Part shown: positions 34,380-47,479 of the stretch, one piece after another | Numbering within the stretch: the stretch's first letter is position 1 | Layout of the letters: each line of letters opens with the position of its first letter | Source: Fasciola hepatica | Lineage: Eukaryota > Platyhelminthes > Trematoda > Plagiorchiida > Fasciolidae | NCBI GenBank assembly: GCA_948099385.1 | Contig: CANUEZ040000164.1 | Span: 2,060,501 to 2,124,500, forward strand | Reading direction: 5' to 3' | DNA length: 64,000 bases | Program-made: the position numbers and the translations under genes | Notes under the pieces: generated by a model | Databases searched by the model: none | Told to the model about the DNA's origin: nothing | What the model saw: only the letters and a program-made list of their open reading frames with translations

Positions 34380-37220
34380 AAGTCGATTTTTCACCGTTAA
34401 CCACCGGTTCGAATCGGGTACTTGCTTTGCTCAAAGGGCTGGGGTATTTCTCACGGCTACCTGGTGTGTAAGCAAAAAGCCCATCTTTGTTCTTATCTGA
34501 CCTAGGCAAAAGTGAACCTATACCACAGTGTTGTCCCAGCAGATTCGTCCCTGCCTGTGTCCTTAATTGCTTTCTAACCACCAGTCCACTAACTAGTATT
34601 TCACCCATCAACCAAGGCCCCTGCTCTTCAGTTGCAGAAGATATGCGAGAAAACACAGCCTAAAGCTACCACTCTTCATTTAGACTGCCATAGTTGGAAC
34701 CAGGTCCTCAGCAATTCTAGAGTATATGGTCCAGGAGGGAGACGCCCAATAAAAAGCAAACAATCCCATTCTGCTGTCTCTGTACAACACGCAGTTCTCG
34801 ATGCCGCTGCCGACTCAGTCTGGGAAAACCCGAGACTGCCGTCACAGGAACTCCTGCTTTGTGGCGTTTATCGATTGCCTGAAAAAACCAGGGACAATAA
34901 TGTGCTCATCGTTGACTCCTTCCACTTTGACTCCACCCGCCCTACCGATCATATGTTGATTGTAGATGACTTCAACGCCCCAGGGGAGTGTTGATCATCA
35001 CCCTCTAACCCACGAATTTGTCAGGATTTCGTTACCTATGCTCATTCTGTTGGTTGGAACCAACACGTCCGGCAACCTACTACAGGAACCAAAGCGGTGG
35101 ATTTATTTTCCCAAGGTCTCAGCAAGGTGACTATCTCATTAGGGGCTGGCTTCCCCGAATGTGATCACACGGCAGTCTCGTGCGTGTTCTCTGTAACAAA
35201 AATCTTCATTTCCTCCCAACCGTCCGCCAGACCATATCATCTAGCTCACGGAGACGGCCTCCCAAACAAAATCAGATCTCAAAATTAAGATACTTCCTTT
35301 CTTTCGCTCGATCCTCATGTGGTAACCATTCAACTATATTCTATTTGGAGGTAGAGCTTAAATACTGTTGCCCCAGCTATGTCGGTCTCAATTAAATCTA
35401 GAACGAACAGATTTAAACTAATGAAGTACAAAACCTTTCGGCTTCACCGACATGCACTTAAATCCCGAGTGCTGCAGGTGTACGCCCAAACGCACCGACC
35501 GTCAATCACAACCAAATCACAAACTGAACTCACGTCTACTCTGTAAGAATTAAAGCTCCATGCCACACGAAGAAGTCAAAATTTTTGAGTAAGCTGATGA
35601 AAACGGAAAACTCTCAAAACCTCGAGTGCGGCTTTCATCAATGTAAATAACTCCTGCTTGGATAAACAGGCCGAAATCCTTCAAGCTATCGACACGTTTT
35701 TCACGTCGACCCACCCCAGAAGTACATCCTGCATGCTTACCATGGGGATTTCATTCACAACTTCATTTATCCTGATGATATTTCTCCACTTCCAATCTCT
35801 ACACGACTATCTTTTCACCCAGGCTCGGACGGTATTCCGCCGGCTGCTTTGGCCTTGGAGGGCAAGTATATCCCGACCATTTTATCAAACCTATTCAGAT
35901 GACTGAACTCTAGCTCTCTCCCTAAGCCATGGGGAAGCATTCACCCTCGCATAAAAGTGGCTTTGATGGAGTTCCTGAAGATTATCTTCCTACCAATCGT
36001 ACACCAAACATCCACCAAATCATGAGAAACCTTGACAAAAATAAGATAGTGGTTCGCATTTGAATGAAGGACTTTTTCAGTGTGGGTCAACACGGTTTTG
36101 TGCAATACTGTTTATGCTCTGCTGACCAAGTTGACTTCCTGAACTCATTCACAGAAGCTGCTGACAAAAAATGCCCATGACGATTATCCTGTTAGATAAG
36201 AATAAGGCTTTTGACCGGGCCTCACACAGATGGCTCTTATCACAAGCCACCCCTCGCGGCATTCTGGACCCGCTACTCATTTGTTTGGATACTTATTTCT
36301 CTGACGGCCACCGGTTGGTCTAGATAAACGGGTCCGCTTCCAAACCCAAACCTGTCACTATTGGTGTCATCCAAGGCAACTCATTAGGCGCAGTGCTGTT
36401 CCTCATACGTACAAATGACTTTTTAATATATTTTGTCATAGTAGTCTCCACTGCTCCGTGGTCGACATCAGAATCATGTAAGCTTCTGATTCCAAAATGC
36501 TTGGATCAGTTGTCATTGATATACCGCAAGATCCAACAGCTATCAGTTCTTGGTTCACTAGTTCATTAGCAAAGCTTTCAACTGAGAAAAGCAAATAGTC
36601 TCACCTTCGAGTGCAACGTCCTTCCAGGTATATTCAGTATTGACGGTCCTCCAATCTCCAGCAACCCGTTAATACGGGAATGGGGTTCACAGTTTTCGGA
36701 CACTTTCACTTTCTCATAGCATACTACCACACGAAATGCGGAGGCTAGAGGACTAATAGATCAATTCCTAGAACATTCAGCCTTCCGGAAAGCAAGTTCA
36801 ATACCTATAAGACCTCTGTTAGGCCCCTACTGAAAAACTGCCCCATAACCTGCACCAGCATGCGCCACTGGGATAAAGCGGTTATTGAAGACTTTCAGGG
36901 CTAATGAAAAAAGGGCTATTCGATTGTTCCACTCAGCTCAGTTACAGCCATCACCGTGAATACTTAACACTAAATCTGCTTTCGCTTAGATGCTTGAGGC
37001 TAAACCGTATATCCTTCGATGGCGCTGTGGCATATAGAGTTATCGCATCGGCACAACTTTTCAGAAACTTCGAGCATCCAAATTGTTCTTTGGGGTTGAA
37101 ACAACTCAGCTACCATTCCCACTTCCAAGAGTGCTCATAGATCCAGATTTCTTTCGGTGAAGTGCGCGGCTTACAAGAACAAAGCACCACAAATTATACA
37201 TTTTATAAAGCCATCTAAGA
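34380..37220 (+). mobile_element. LINE copy C, CR1/jockey-type relic (endonuclease plus RT)
   Basis: The endonuclease part reads LPSQELLLCGVYRLPEKTRDNN and HMLIVDDFNAPGEC (34820-34994; usual form VGDFNxPxxxW). It continues as AVDLFSQGLSKVTISLGAGFPECDHTAVSC (35090-35190; usual form GxSDHxxV). RT follows, with MTIILLDKNKAFDRASHRWLL (36178-36235; first catalytic Asp region) and VTIGVIQGNSLGAVLFL (36355-36400). The FADD box is not intact: the nearest text is SVVDIRIM at about 36450. The C-terminus at 36904-37140 reads YSHREYLTLNLLSLRCLRLNR. Stops and frameshifts occur throughout. It is distinct from the A/B family. Confidence 0.78.
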
Positions 37221-40200
37221 TTTTTGGGACCCACACAAGCGAATAACTCACAGTTTCATCTTTGATGCAACTTGCACATCCGTACATTATTGAAGAGGGG
37301 GTCTCCGAATTTGGGTTGGGTTTCTAACGGTTTTCGAGCTCCATTGTTTAAACACTTCATTGTCTTTTGTGCCATGGCCGCATCATGCTAATTACCTCTA
37401 ATATCTTTTCACTTACCCGTTTATTTCACTTCTCTCCTCCATCTGATCTTGCCACTTGAGCTTCATCTAGTTAACTTACCGAGCCAAGTCTATAGCAGCT
37501 GGCTTTTAGTTTTATGGTCTGTCAAAATAAATGCCGCAGACAGTTAAACTCTTACTCCTCTGTGTCGCGTTCTACGCAATCAAATGCTCTAAGGTAAATC
37601 CACCACATAGGGCACTTCCATTTTTTCTGTCCCTAACTCGGCCGTCGGCTTTATGGTTGTCGTTCTGAGTAATTTTACCAGCATTACATTTAAGTGGGCC
37701 CCAGTTTCCTTTCCTTCCTTTCTGAACTCTGGCGCCTCAATCCCGAAGCTTCTGATGTTATTTTTATCCCCTCAGCTTGTCTCACTTCTGCTTTGCTTTC
37801 TAATTCTTGAAAACTACCGTTTCTGTGATACTCTCCGTCATCAGTCAAACACCTCAAGGTCCATTACAGACAACAATCCAGATCAGCACGTACTCATCTG
37901 TGCAATTCTTTGACACACTCCTTAACCCTACGAATAACCGGAGGAAATGCCCAGAATACAGCACGGAAGGTTGGTTTTGCAGCGGACCAAGCCTGTACTT
38001 GTTCAGTAAAAACAGCCCCTGCTGTATCTATTCGCACGTTCCTATGAGCTTGTTTTGTTCCCCTTTTCCTCTACTTGTTTCAATCCACCAGTCTTGATAA
38101 TAAACAGTTGATGATAGTGGATAGGCGTTGGTCTGTGCCGGCTCCTGGAAAAATCTGGAGTGAGCTTATCCTGTGGGCTTGTTTGTCCTCATCTTCCATT
38201 CTCTTCACTCTAAACCGCGTCACTCTCGGTGGCAACGGTAATTAGGTCATAGCTGCTCCCAAAAGAGGAAATGACAGACCACTCTCAGCGGTCTCAAGCA
38301 CAAAGTGCAAGCTTCGAAGAATATAGCGAGCAAGGGATCTACGAAAGTTACTAAATTGAACTAATCACTAATCTGCGAAAAAATTGTTACAAATGAACAC
38401 CCCATCCCGAGGAAACTCTTTTCTTGATGCTGGCAGAGAAGGAAGTTGTCACTTTACACCTCCAGCCTAGACCAGAGCTTGCGGATTGGGAACCCTCACA
38501 ACAGTGCCCACTATCAGTTTGCCAAATATGCTACTGGTTCTTCAGCTTGCACCTAAGTAGGCCGACGGCGCATTGCGCTGTCCTCATACTCCTGCAGACC
38601 GAGCCCCCTGATCCTTGTCGTCTTATCCCACCTAAGCACCTAATGGCCTACATGCTAACGCCACCGGCGAACGCCGAGCCCTTCCTTTCATCGGCTGATG
38701 CCTGAACACGAGCCAAAACGCCAAAATGTACCTCAGGAACACGAACAAAGTGAAACGGAAACCCAAGCCACTCCCCACCCCCTCGATAGAACCTTGCTCT
38801 ACCGGCAACCACTCCCTGGGCATCACGACTTAAGCCACACCCGTGGAATCTGCATATCAAAGCCCTGACTATGGTTGTACCATCTAGGGTTGCTTAGCTA
38901 CCCACCCAAAAAGCAGCTTGGTGAAACGGGACACTCTGTGTACGGTTGAGCTGATTAGTTCGGTATAAAAATATCCTCCTGAAACCCTGAGAAACATTCC
39001 GTTGTCGTTTGAGTCTGAGCCGCTCTTCCATACTGAATATCAAGAACCACCGATCTCATAGACAATATTCAGCCTTCCTTAAAAGACTAAGTTCATAGTG
39101 ATATCTGATAAAATCGTATTACCACTTGAGTTCATGCAGTAGTCCACCGTTCGGGCGCAGTCGAGAGTGGTTCTTAGCTTTTCTTACTTGATTTAAGTTG
39201 CAACTGTTTAATTCCGTTTATATCTTCACTTTATCTCACTCGGTTTTAATCCAACTAATAAATTTCTACTCAGTCCTTGTTAGGCCTTTTGTCCCAGTCC
39301 GAGCGCCTTCTAATCCCTCGAGAAATCATTCCTACTTGCTAGCCCCCGCAAGCGTAGAGTCCCCTATCACAGCCGATTTATCCACGTACCTTCGCTGGCC
39401 TCCTTGTTAAAAACATCCTGCTCTAAATTCGTCGATATCTTCCGTCAGCCTTGAGCCGCTTCCTGTCTGTCAGCCAGCATGCCCGAAAAGGTGGTGCTAA
39501 TCTACCCTTAAAATGTCGAACCCAATCCCTATCTGGAAAGTCTTTCAGACTGCCGCTCTTTCCATCTGTTTTAGATTCCGCTGGGTACCATCATATCTAC
39601 CGCAAAGCTCGGATATAAACCTCAAAGAGGGCACGGTTTCGTGAGCTGGCTAAATCTGCCCCGTCTTGCTCCATGTTTAACGGCCACTGATTACAGCCTG
39701 ATTTGGGCTGTTGGAAGCTTAACCGGAACCCTCTGTTTCCTGGATTCTCTGATTGCACTCTTGCCAACAGGCACAAATGCTCTCCTGGAAGCTTCATATT
39801 AAAACGATTGGCATTTCTGATCCAGCTTTTTCCCTATTGATGTCTTCATCCGAGCCTACGTAACGACAGACCAAACATCAACTGCTACAGCACCTGCACA
39901 CAACGTCCGTCATTTTCAACCAACATGCTTCCCCAGATTCGACTGATAGCGTCATCCAACTATTGATAGCCCTATGGCCTAGGCAAAGTATCTCTTTCCA
40001 GTAGAGGACCATACTCACAGGACAGTGTGCATTACCAATGGCAGTCAGCCGCCGACAAGTTTTACATGGCCGAAGCCTCACAGTGTCAATTTCAAGTGTT
40101 CGACAATCATGAAAAGGCGCCCTTCTCAGTAACGTGTCAATGAGGCCCTTCCTCCCGAGGCTTCACAGCGAGGCGGACACATAAAATCCAAATACTCTGC

Positions 40201-43014
40201 CCCATTTTCATCTACAATGTTCGGTACGGATGCACAAAATTCCTGAGAGACTAAACAAAAACATGTGTTCGTCATTTTGACGGGGTAGTCAGGCCTCAGT
40301 CCGAGCTAACACTTTTGCCGTCTTCTCTGTGTCGACCTTTTGTTCCTCGTTCACTGCACTCCGACTGGCCTTTCATTCTTCATATTTTGGGACATCATCC
40401 CTTTTCCTCCGTCTGCGGATTCCAATCGCTGGACGGTACCTATCGTTTCTAGTTATCACCTCACCTTTTTCACGAGATCACGATTTCTTCCCTATTCGTA
40501 CGTTCTCTTGCTTGCGTTATGCGGCTTTTCCCCGTTTGTCTGCTTCGTTCAAACAGCCTAGAGAGGCCTCTTCGATTACTCCTGCACCATCTCTGCGGAC
40601 TGTGTGCCTTAGGTATACTAAAACACCGTTCGTTTCAGCAATTTAAAGTCTTGCCGATTTTTTGTTATAGCCAGCAATTATATCGAAAACTGCTCATACT
40701 TACCATACTTACCGTTGGAAACGTGCTCCATTTAAACCCCGATCACTACCATAAAAATTATTATTATTCCATCTCAAATTGTTGTACACCTTAACCCTGC
40801 GCTGATGCAGGCATCTTAACAGCGGTTAGGAATTATGCCCTTATTATTAATAATACTATTACCAGTAATATCATTATCTTTCTATTACGGCCCTGAAACG
40901 TCAAGACCGTCCCACTATAAAGCTACTTATTCACACAGCAATCGCCCCTCTTCTTCTGGTCTTTTCCTTCATCACTTTACTGGTACCCTCTCTGCACCGA
41001 ATACTCTGTCCATTTTCCATAAGTAAAATCCTTCATTACATTGTCGTCAAATTCTACTGGTATACTTGTTCATGGTCTCCAATAGTTTTCTTCCCGGCTT
41101 TCCATTCCTGACAACTGCTGGGTTCCCCATCCATGTACCTATCATTCCTTGCAGTGTGCTAAAGAATCCCTTCAGCTCCTGCTTGGGACTATCTTCTCCT
41201 TGAAAAAAACCGAAAATACCGAAGACGTCTTTTAATTATTCTGCATCTCTCCGCTACTAGGATCACATTCGTCAGTGTTTGTGAATCTTCCCCACGTTTT
41301 CAAGTGACTTCGTCCGTTAAGGTCGACCTCTCTAGCTGACCCTTGGTTTTCAATTTTTCTGGGTGTTGTTATGGTTTTAGACCACTGAAAATTTTGTTCC
41401 AGCTTTTCGTAGACACGTCTCTGTAAGCTTTATGATGTTTCTTATTTTGTCATCGCCTTTGTCATCCGACCATATGTGGCAGCATGCCTCGCCGTCCCCC
41501 GAAAAGAAACCACAACCATCACCATTTCCCTTGTGGTCCCCACTGCTGGCAGTTTCCCCCGTTTTCAGAATCTTTCCCTGGGTTCAAATTATTTTCATCT
41601 CCTCGGTAACTCTCTCAGTGGAGGCCATTGTAGTGACATGTTCGTCTTCACGAGTGACGGTTACTGATTCTCACACCGTCATGCAGAGCAGTAACTGACC
41701 AGATGAACGACAGTCACCCAGAAATAATGGTTGGTTGCCACTTTCTCGTGCGCTTTTCGGTGTGATGCCTACACTGCATCACTTAATTATTCTACTAGCG
41801 CGTACCAAGCCCATTCTATCATTTCGTACCCTCAGTGGGTAAAAAAGCTGGTCTATGGTTTACCGACATTAAGAAACGACAACAACATACTGCAGCAATT
41901 GGATGATTTTGTGTGCGCATGCGGTATCTTTGGCTTTACAGTATGGTTGGGCCGTAAGGTGCTGCTTTGTTGGCCATGATCACACTATCTTGCCACACCA
42001 CCTTTTTTAATTCGGATCTTCGGTATTTCACTGATTGGGCTCGGAGTAGGACAGTCGGTCCAACGGATGCCGTCTAACGGCTTCTAAACCATGCTGCTAC
42101 GCCCCTAAATTGTGGCTCAAGGCTCTTTAAGTAATAAAAGTACTGCAGTAGCAGCCGGCACTGTCAAAGACCTAAAGGCACTTTCTGGGACAGGAGAGAT
42201 AGTCCTATTCACGGAGATGCATCTAAACTTATCCACTAACTATTACTGCTTTACTTTTCTAAGGTCATCCGTTCGCGTTCATTGTCTCACCTCCCATAGC
42301 CATAGTTTGCTTACTTAGCGGCCGCCAATTAGGTACATCTATTCCGCCATTTTCTACTGTGGTTTCCTTCCTCATTCTCGTTTCCACGGTTAAATCCCCA
42401 CTTAAGTAAAGAGCCTTATACGTGTTGCTCTTTCGAAGCTTCACCACCTGCTCTGCTCCCTTGTCTCACCGCAGCGGTTTTGCCGTTGACTTGCGCCTCT
42501 CATTTTTTCAGTTCTTTTTCTCCTTCTACCACATTAGATCTTATCCATCTGGCTTTAAGCTCTCATTACGAGTTCGTGAGCACCTTTTTGCCTACGCCTG
42601 TACCTGATTCTCTTCATTACCGGATCTCACTCTCCAATCATTCTAGTTTTGTTTCATTTTTTACCATCGTCCCCAAGCTTTCTTCAGATTTTCCCGCCGG
42701 CCATCCGCTAACCTAAGCCTGGATGCTTTTGCTGTGTTCACATATTCCCTCAGCAAGTCGTTTGCTATGAAATGCTTTGTCACCCTTGGTACATTTTACA
42801 TCATCCCAATACTTACCTGGATCCGACCCAAAATAGCCCCTTTTCCGAAAGTCGTTTATCTTCACATGGGAAGCGCCCAGACTGGGTCTATCCAGTACTT
42901 CCCCGGTCCAGTCTCTCGGGAGGCTTTGCATAGAAGCGATGGAGTATTTACGGTTCCGGGACAGTTTGCTCCCAACCTGGCCAAGGCCTCGGTGGATAAA
43001 TCGAAAAATATACA
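37221..43014. other. Long unassigned region, mainly pyrimidine-rich
   Basis: About 5.8 kb. No protein family, tRNA or rRNA is seen. AT-rich simple-sequence patches lie at about 40756-40775 and 40840-40875 (ATT/TTA runs), which may be remnants of tail repeats without the hairpin. 39590-40260 is less pyrimidine-biased and might hold a decayed element, but I could not name one. Confidence 0.4.
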
Positions 43015-43230
43015 CCCGTTCAATCTCAACGGTGCGGGGTGCGTCAGATCCGCCAATTTGGCCGGCGCACCTCCGGGGTGCAGGAGTTCTGGAACTGTGA
43101 GGGTGCAAACGAGATGGCGGATGGCACCTTCTGCTTTCACTCTTTCAAGTGTTTTCCAGGTTGGTTGTTCTACACGCGGTCAGTTTCACCCACTGGCTCC
43201 GGCTGAAGGTTTCTTGGTTCCGTTCTTCTG
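43015..43230 (+). repeat. Dispersed repeat family M (copy 3)
   Basis: Contains CCAATTTGGCCGGCG, GAGATGGCGGATGGCACCTTCTGC, GTTTTCCAGGTTGG and CGGTCAGTTTCACCCACTGGC in the family order. It lies inside the longest open frame of the window (42734-43432, 232 codons). That frame resembles no known protein. Compared with the minus-strand copy at 60230, the frame is shifted by a base at GTTTTC(C)AGG, so I treat it as an incidental ORF over repeat DNA. Confidence 0.68.
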
Positions 43231-43334
43231 GCCACCCAGCTCCTCACGGACACTACTCGGTTTGGCTTACCCTACCCTCGTTGGTTACTGTGTTTGTTAT
43301 TATTCTCCAGCCCCTTACAGATATACTTCCGTTT

Positions 43335-43898
43335 TCTTTTCCAAAAAGGCGGAACTCCTCGCTACCAGCGGCATAGCTTTGACTACCACTTCTACTGCTG
43401 TCAAGCTCTGTTTCAATACGGACCCCCATTGACATCACTGCCTGAGAACCACCTCCGTTTTTACTCAGCTGCTACGTATTTTGATTGATGAATACTTTCT
43501 CTTCTCCTCCAGTTCAACTGGTTATCTGTATTCAGATCTTGCACAACATTTTTCTGATCTTGCAGAGCACCCTTTTTAGGCAGACCACGGGGCCCCAACA
43601 GAGAACAGACTCTTCTGAGCGAGATGACACAAGGCAGACAAGGGCGGAACAGACACCGTACTTTGCAAGATTAGAAAGATGTTGTGCAACATCTGAATAA
43701 GGATAACCAGTTGAACTGGAGGGGAATAGAAAGTATTCACCAATCAAAATAAGTAGCACCTGTTCAAAAAAGGAAGTTGGTTCTCAGGCAGTGATGTCAA
43801 TCTGGGTCCACATTGCAACAGAGCTTGGCAGCAGTAGAAGTGGTAGTCTAGGCTATACTACTGGTAGCGAGGAGTTCCGCTTTTTTCGAAAAGGAAAG
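43335..43898. repeat. Foldback: large inverted repeat with 230-235-bp arms and a 99-bp loop
   Basis: 43335-43564 pairs with the reverse complement of 43664-43898. Matching landmarks run the whole length: GCGGAACTCCTCGCTACCAG, CTACCACTTCTACTGCTG, TGACATCACTGCCTGAGAAC, TTTTGATTG, GAATACTTTCT, CCAGTTCAACTGGTTATC and TTGCACAACAT. Identity looks high, roughly 85 percent by eye. The loop (43565-43663) is unrelated to the arms. Small open frames in it on both strands follow from the symmetry and are not evidence of genes. Confidence 0.9.
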
Positions 43899-45144
43899 CA
43901 TTATTCACTTATTTTCTCTGAGTATCTCTTTGTCTGCTCCGGTCAATATCTGCCACTGCCATGACCGTATGACTCATCAGTCCTCCCAGTGTTCACATCC
44001 CTTCCTCACCTGTTGAGCGGCGAAAACCCCAAGCAGACCGAGTATCCAGGAGAGGTCAACGAGCACAATAAAATCACAAAGGTGTCAGCGGCGAGGGGTC
44101 TTAGGCAAGCTGTATCTGACAAATCCGGATCTGAGGGCCGATGCTCCTCTACAATTCAGTAAGATTCTATAGAACTTTCCCGGCTGAAGTGAACCGTAGC
44201 TTCAAAATGTCAAGGGGTAACAAGGAGCTAATTCGACCGCATGTAAAACACTGTGTCCGGGAGTGACGGCCATTCTTGATAAAAGATGCCTAGCTACAAG
44301 AACACGCCCAACGGGGCTTCATCCGACAGTTCGCTAGAATGAGGGATCCCACATACTAGCAGAGAATAAGAGCTTCGGACTCGTTCTCGCCTGGGCGCAG
44401 GGAACGTCGCGGCCTTTCCGTATAAAGTGTAAAAACCATTAAAGATTATGACAATCTCTATGGGTGAGCTCCAAAGCTACTGAACATCAGTAATAGCAGG
44501 GTCATCAAGGAGTTCGCCACTTTTGGTGAGGAAGAATCTCAATTCGCTTGCGAGGTGATTCTTCTGCCTTAAGAGCTGTGAACGATTGAAACCAGCCCTT
44601 GACGGAACCGATAATCGTTGAAATGGCTATGGGGTTCGAACATTGGCTGCAAAGCCTCTGGGGCATTAGTTGCTGAAACCAGAGGACAACCAGCTGCCCT
44701 GCCTGACAATATGATTGTCAAGGTCGTCGTGAGGCAAAATCGGGATGTCTCAGTCTTTTTTGCCTTTCAGAGTTAAGACTAAGAATTTAGCTATTACCAG
44801 TATTTATTACTATTTCATCTGACTTACTGATCCAATAGCTGCAATAACTGCATCACCTTGACCTGCGGGCGTCAGTTATTATCTCGAACCAGTGCAACAG
44901 AAAGTTTTAGAGATTCGTATTTTCTAACGAACTTAATAAATTTTTCAAAACCCTCCCTAAGTAGTCTTTCTTATCTGGTCTCTCAAGCCTAATTAGTCAC
45001 TTTTTCTCCCACCTTTTTGATATCCCGCAGTTTAACACAGTCCGTTAATTCGCCCATTGTCTGTCGGCTGTCACCCTACTGGCGCTACTTTACTTCCTGC
45101 GATATTGCATCCAGTTAGCTGCCAATCACTGCAACAGCTTAGCT
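43899..45144. other. Unassigned DNA upstream of LINE A
   Basis: No gene is recognised. The last few hundred bases may contain the 5' part of LINE A, whose edge I cannot define. Confidence 0.4.
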
Positions 45145-45728
45145 ATGCATTCCATTGCCGCCCACTGGCCAAAATTCACAGCTAGCACTCGCCGTAAAAA
45201 GACCCCTAACCTCCAAAGCGCGCTCAAAATGTTTTCAGTATCCCGCGTAGATATGCTCGGAGATGCTTCCAAATCAACCGCCGAAATGGGCAAAACTATG
45301 AATAGTTTTCCTCTCGGCTTGAAGCTTTCGACCGTACCATCGGTCAATTGGGTCCGTTAACGTTCCTGCTCGGCCCATCTCTACATCACACTCAGGCGAA
45401 CCTAATCTCGGCCACAAAGTTGATCGACACCCTTGCCTCTGAAATATTTAGACGCACCAAGAAGGCCAACAATGCAATAGCATTCAAAATTCCAGATAGA
45501 TTACCTCTCTCAACTGCTGAGAATTTAATCTTAAAATCATGCAACCTGGATTCGCAACCTTTCTACTGTGTCAGACTCCGCAAAACTTCAACGCAAAATA
45601 CATGCCCACTCCTGTTTCACTTTAATACTGAAACCGCTTCCAAGGAATTTATGAGCCGACAGTTTCTTCTGGTTGCCAATACAAGATTCAAGAGGGCAAG
45701 AGCACTTCCCGATGAAACCCCTCTATAG
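45145..45728 (+). pseudogene. LINE A ORF1-like protein (relic)
   Basis: Two frames, 45145-45360 and 45348-45728, overlap by a few codons. The second reads NAIAFKIPDRLPLSTAENLILKSCNLDSQPFYCVRLRKTS, then CPLLFHFNTETASKEFMSRQFLLV, then RFKRARALPDETP. A (Y)NIPD...LL.AC.L....C.RLRK...CP..F.F....A..F..S pattern is typical of the RNA-binding ORF1-type proteins of CR1/jockey-like LINEs, which bind the element RNA. The assignment rests on this pattern and on its place 570 bases before ORF2. A coiled coil or zinc knuckle is not visible. Confidence 0.6.
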
Positions 45729-46293
45729 AGAGGGGTTCACAAAAGCCATGCCAAGAACCATAACCCTGGTAAACCTTCAGCCTGTTGTCCTTTTCAGGTG
45801 GTAAGTCTACCAGGCGTCGGTTATCATGCGAAGACCTGTTCTGTAGTTAGTCGCAAAATAGCTGTCGACCTAGATTGCTCATCAGTCTCCACTCCATCTG
45901 AGCCGCGTTGCAAGCGTCAAAACTTGCAGAATAGTCTCAATGAAAAGGTCTAACTTAATGTGCTCCCTGATGTCCACAAAACTGACAAAAGTCCCCCTGG
46001 CCCAAATACTAGTAATAAATTATCATACAAAACCCGATCAATATGACTCCTTTGACTAGCTCAAGAAGTGTCTGGTGGAACCTACAAACTACTCCCACAG
46101 AATATAGCTCACAAAACAAATGCCGACTCTTGCAGGAGTCCAAAATTTAACACCGGTTCGAGAAAACAGCCCAATACCTGAAGTAAAATCAGTAATCCCT
46201 TAACTGTCGACATCAGAACTAGCCATTCCTTGCGCACCACAGAGAGGCACGGTACTAGATGTATTTGCACCGGTATCCTTAAATAAATCGAAA

Positions 46294-47200
46294 ATGAATA
46301 GAGTAAATTCCTCGCCAAAATCAGTCATCCCACCTCGGGGACCCGGTCCTTGCTCTCCGAACCCAATCAGTCTTGCACCCCCAGGTAGAGCGAAACATAA
46401 AAACACTTCCCTCACAGCGAAAAAAGAAGTCTTAGCAAGACTATTTAGATCGTTGTGCCAGTACCTTATCCAAATACAATTCCGTTTGACTACTTACCGC
46501 CTGCCCAAATACATGCTTCCTGCTCTCCAATTCCAAATGGTCATCGGCTTTCGGACCCAATGCCACCCCATCCAAATTCTCCGGTTTTTCCGTTTCTTCT
46601 AAATATTCCGCCTCCTCCTATACCATATCACCTCCCACACCATCCCACAGTCCACCAGTGGCTACAATTTCTCCAAACCTGGCAGCCAACTTAAGAGGTC
46701 ATACATTCAATGTACGTCATGGCCATGATGATGACAGTTTCACAATTGCACTTTTCATTGCTCGCTTCCTTCCCAGTAAACTTAAATCTATCCGCTCTCT
46801 CGCACTACTATATCACCCGGATGCGATCCTAGCAACCGAAACTTAGCTCACTGATAAAACTCCCCTCCAACACATCTCCATACCCGGTTATAATATATTT
46901 GCTGCGAACAGATCTCAGAGACGTAGAAATAGATGTCTTGCTTATAGTAAGAGCAGACCCGGAACACACTTACTCCAACTTCCTGTCCTTGATAGCGTCC
47001 ATGAGTCTGTATGAATCTCATTACCACTGCTTCAGGGACAACTCGTCATTGGTTGTGTTTACTGTCCGCCGGGCTACAGCATGGGCGGTTTAAATGCAGT
47101 CACCGATGCGTAGTTGAAATCCCACGCGCTGCTAAAATCATAGCGGGGGACTTCAACCTCTCTGGCATTTGATAGACAACTCTGAATTCCCCTACGAAAT
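46294..47200 (+). pseudogene. LINE A ORF2 N-terminus and AP-like endonuclease (relic)
   Basis: A proline-rich segment at 46455-46694 ends HQWLQFLQTWQPT, as in LINE B. The endonuclease begins with ARFLPSKLKSIRSLALLYHPDAILATET (46720-46843). The catalytic Glu of TETW is present (46838-46840), but the following Trp is a stop at 46844-46846. LTDKTPLQHISIPGYNIF follows directly in the same frame, and a VIGCVYCPPGY-like block occurs near 47050-47080. The enzyme would nick target DNA. Several frameshifts disable it. Confidence 0.76.
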
Positions 47201-47479
47201 TGTGCAGTTTGATCTCATGTATCCGTGCAGGCGGATGAGAGCAACACGTAAAATCACCAACCAGAGGGAACAATATTCTAGATCTTATCTTTACATCAGG
47301 CCCCCAGCATATAAAGGCAAATGTTCCTAGCCACTGTCCTGGTTGTGATCATAAGGTTATTATTCGTTCAAGGACATCACCAGAAAAGTCCTCACAATCG
47401 GAAATCTTTCTGAAATGCAAATAGGGACATTCTGCCCGCCATCCTGCGTAATCAGACCTGGGATGAATTCTTCCTAACA

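Noticed and set aside
34395..34430. GGTTCGAATCGGG, resembling the T-arm of a tRNA
   Set aside because: The T-stem has a mismatch, and no D-arm, anticodon arm or acceptor stem can be drawn upstream. No tRNA is claimed.
42734..43432. Longest open frame of the window (232 codons) as a real gene
   Set aside because: It covers an M repeat and part of the foldback arm, the frame is not kept in other M copies, and no domain, splice pattern or start context supports it.
43965..44000. CTGATGAGTCATACGG on the minus strand, resembling a hammerhead core
   Set aside because: No GAAAC box or cleavage triplet lies at a suitable distance, and no stems are seen.
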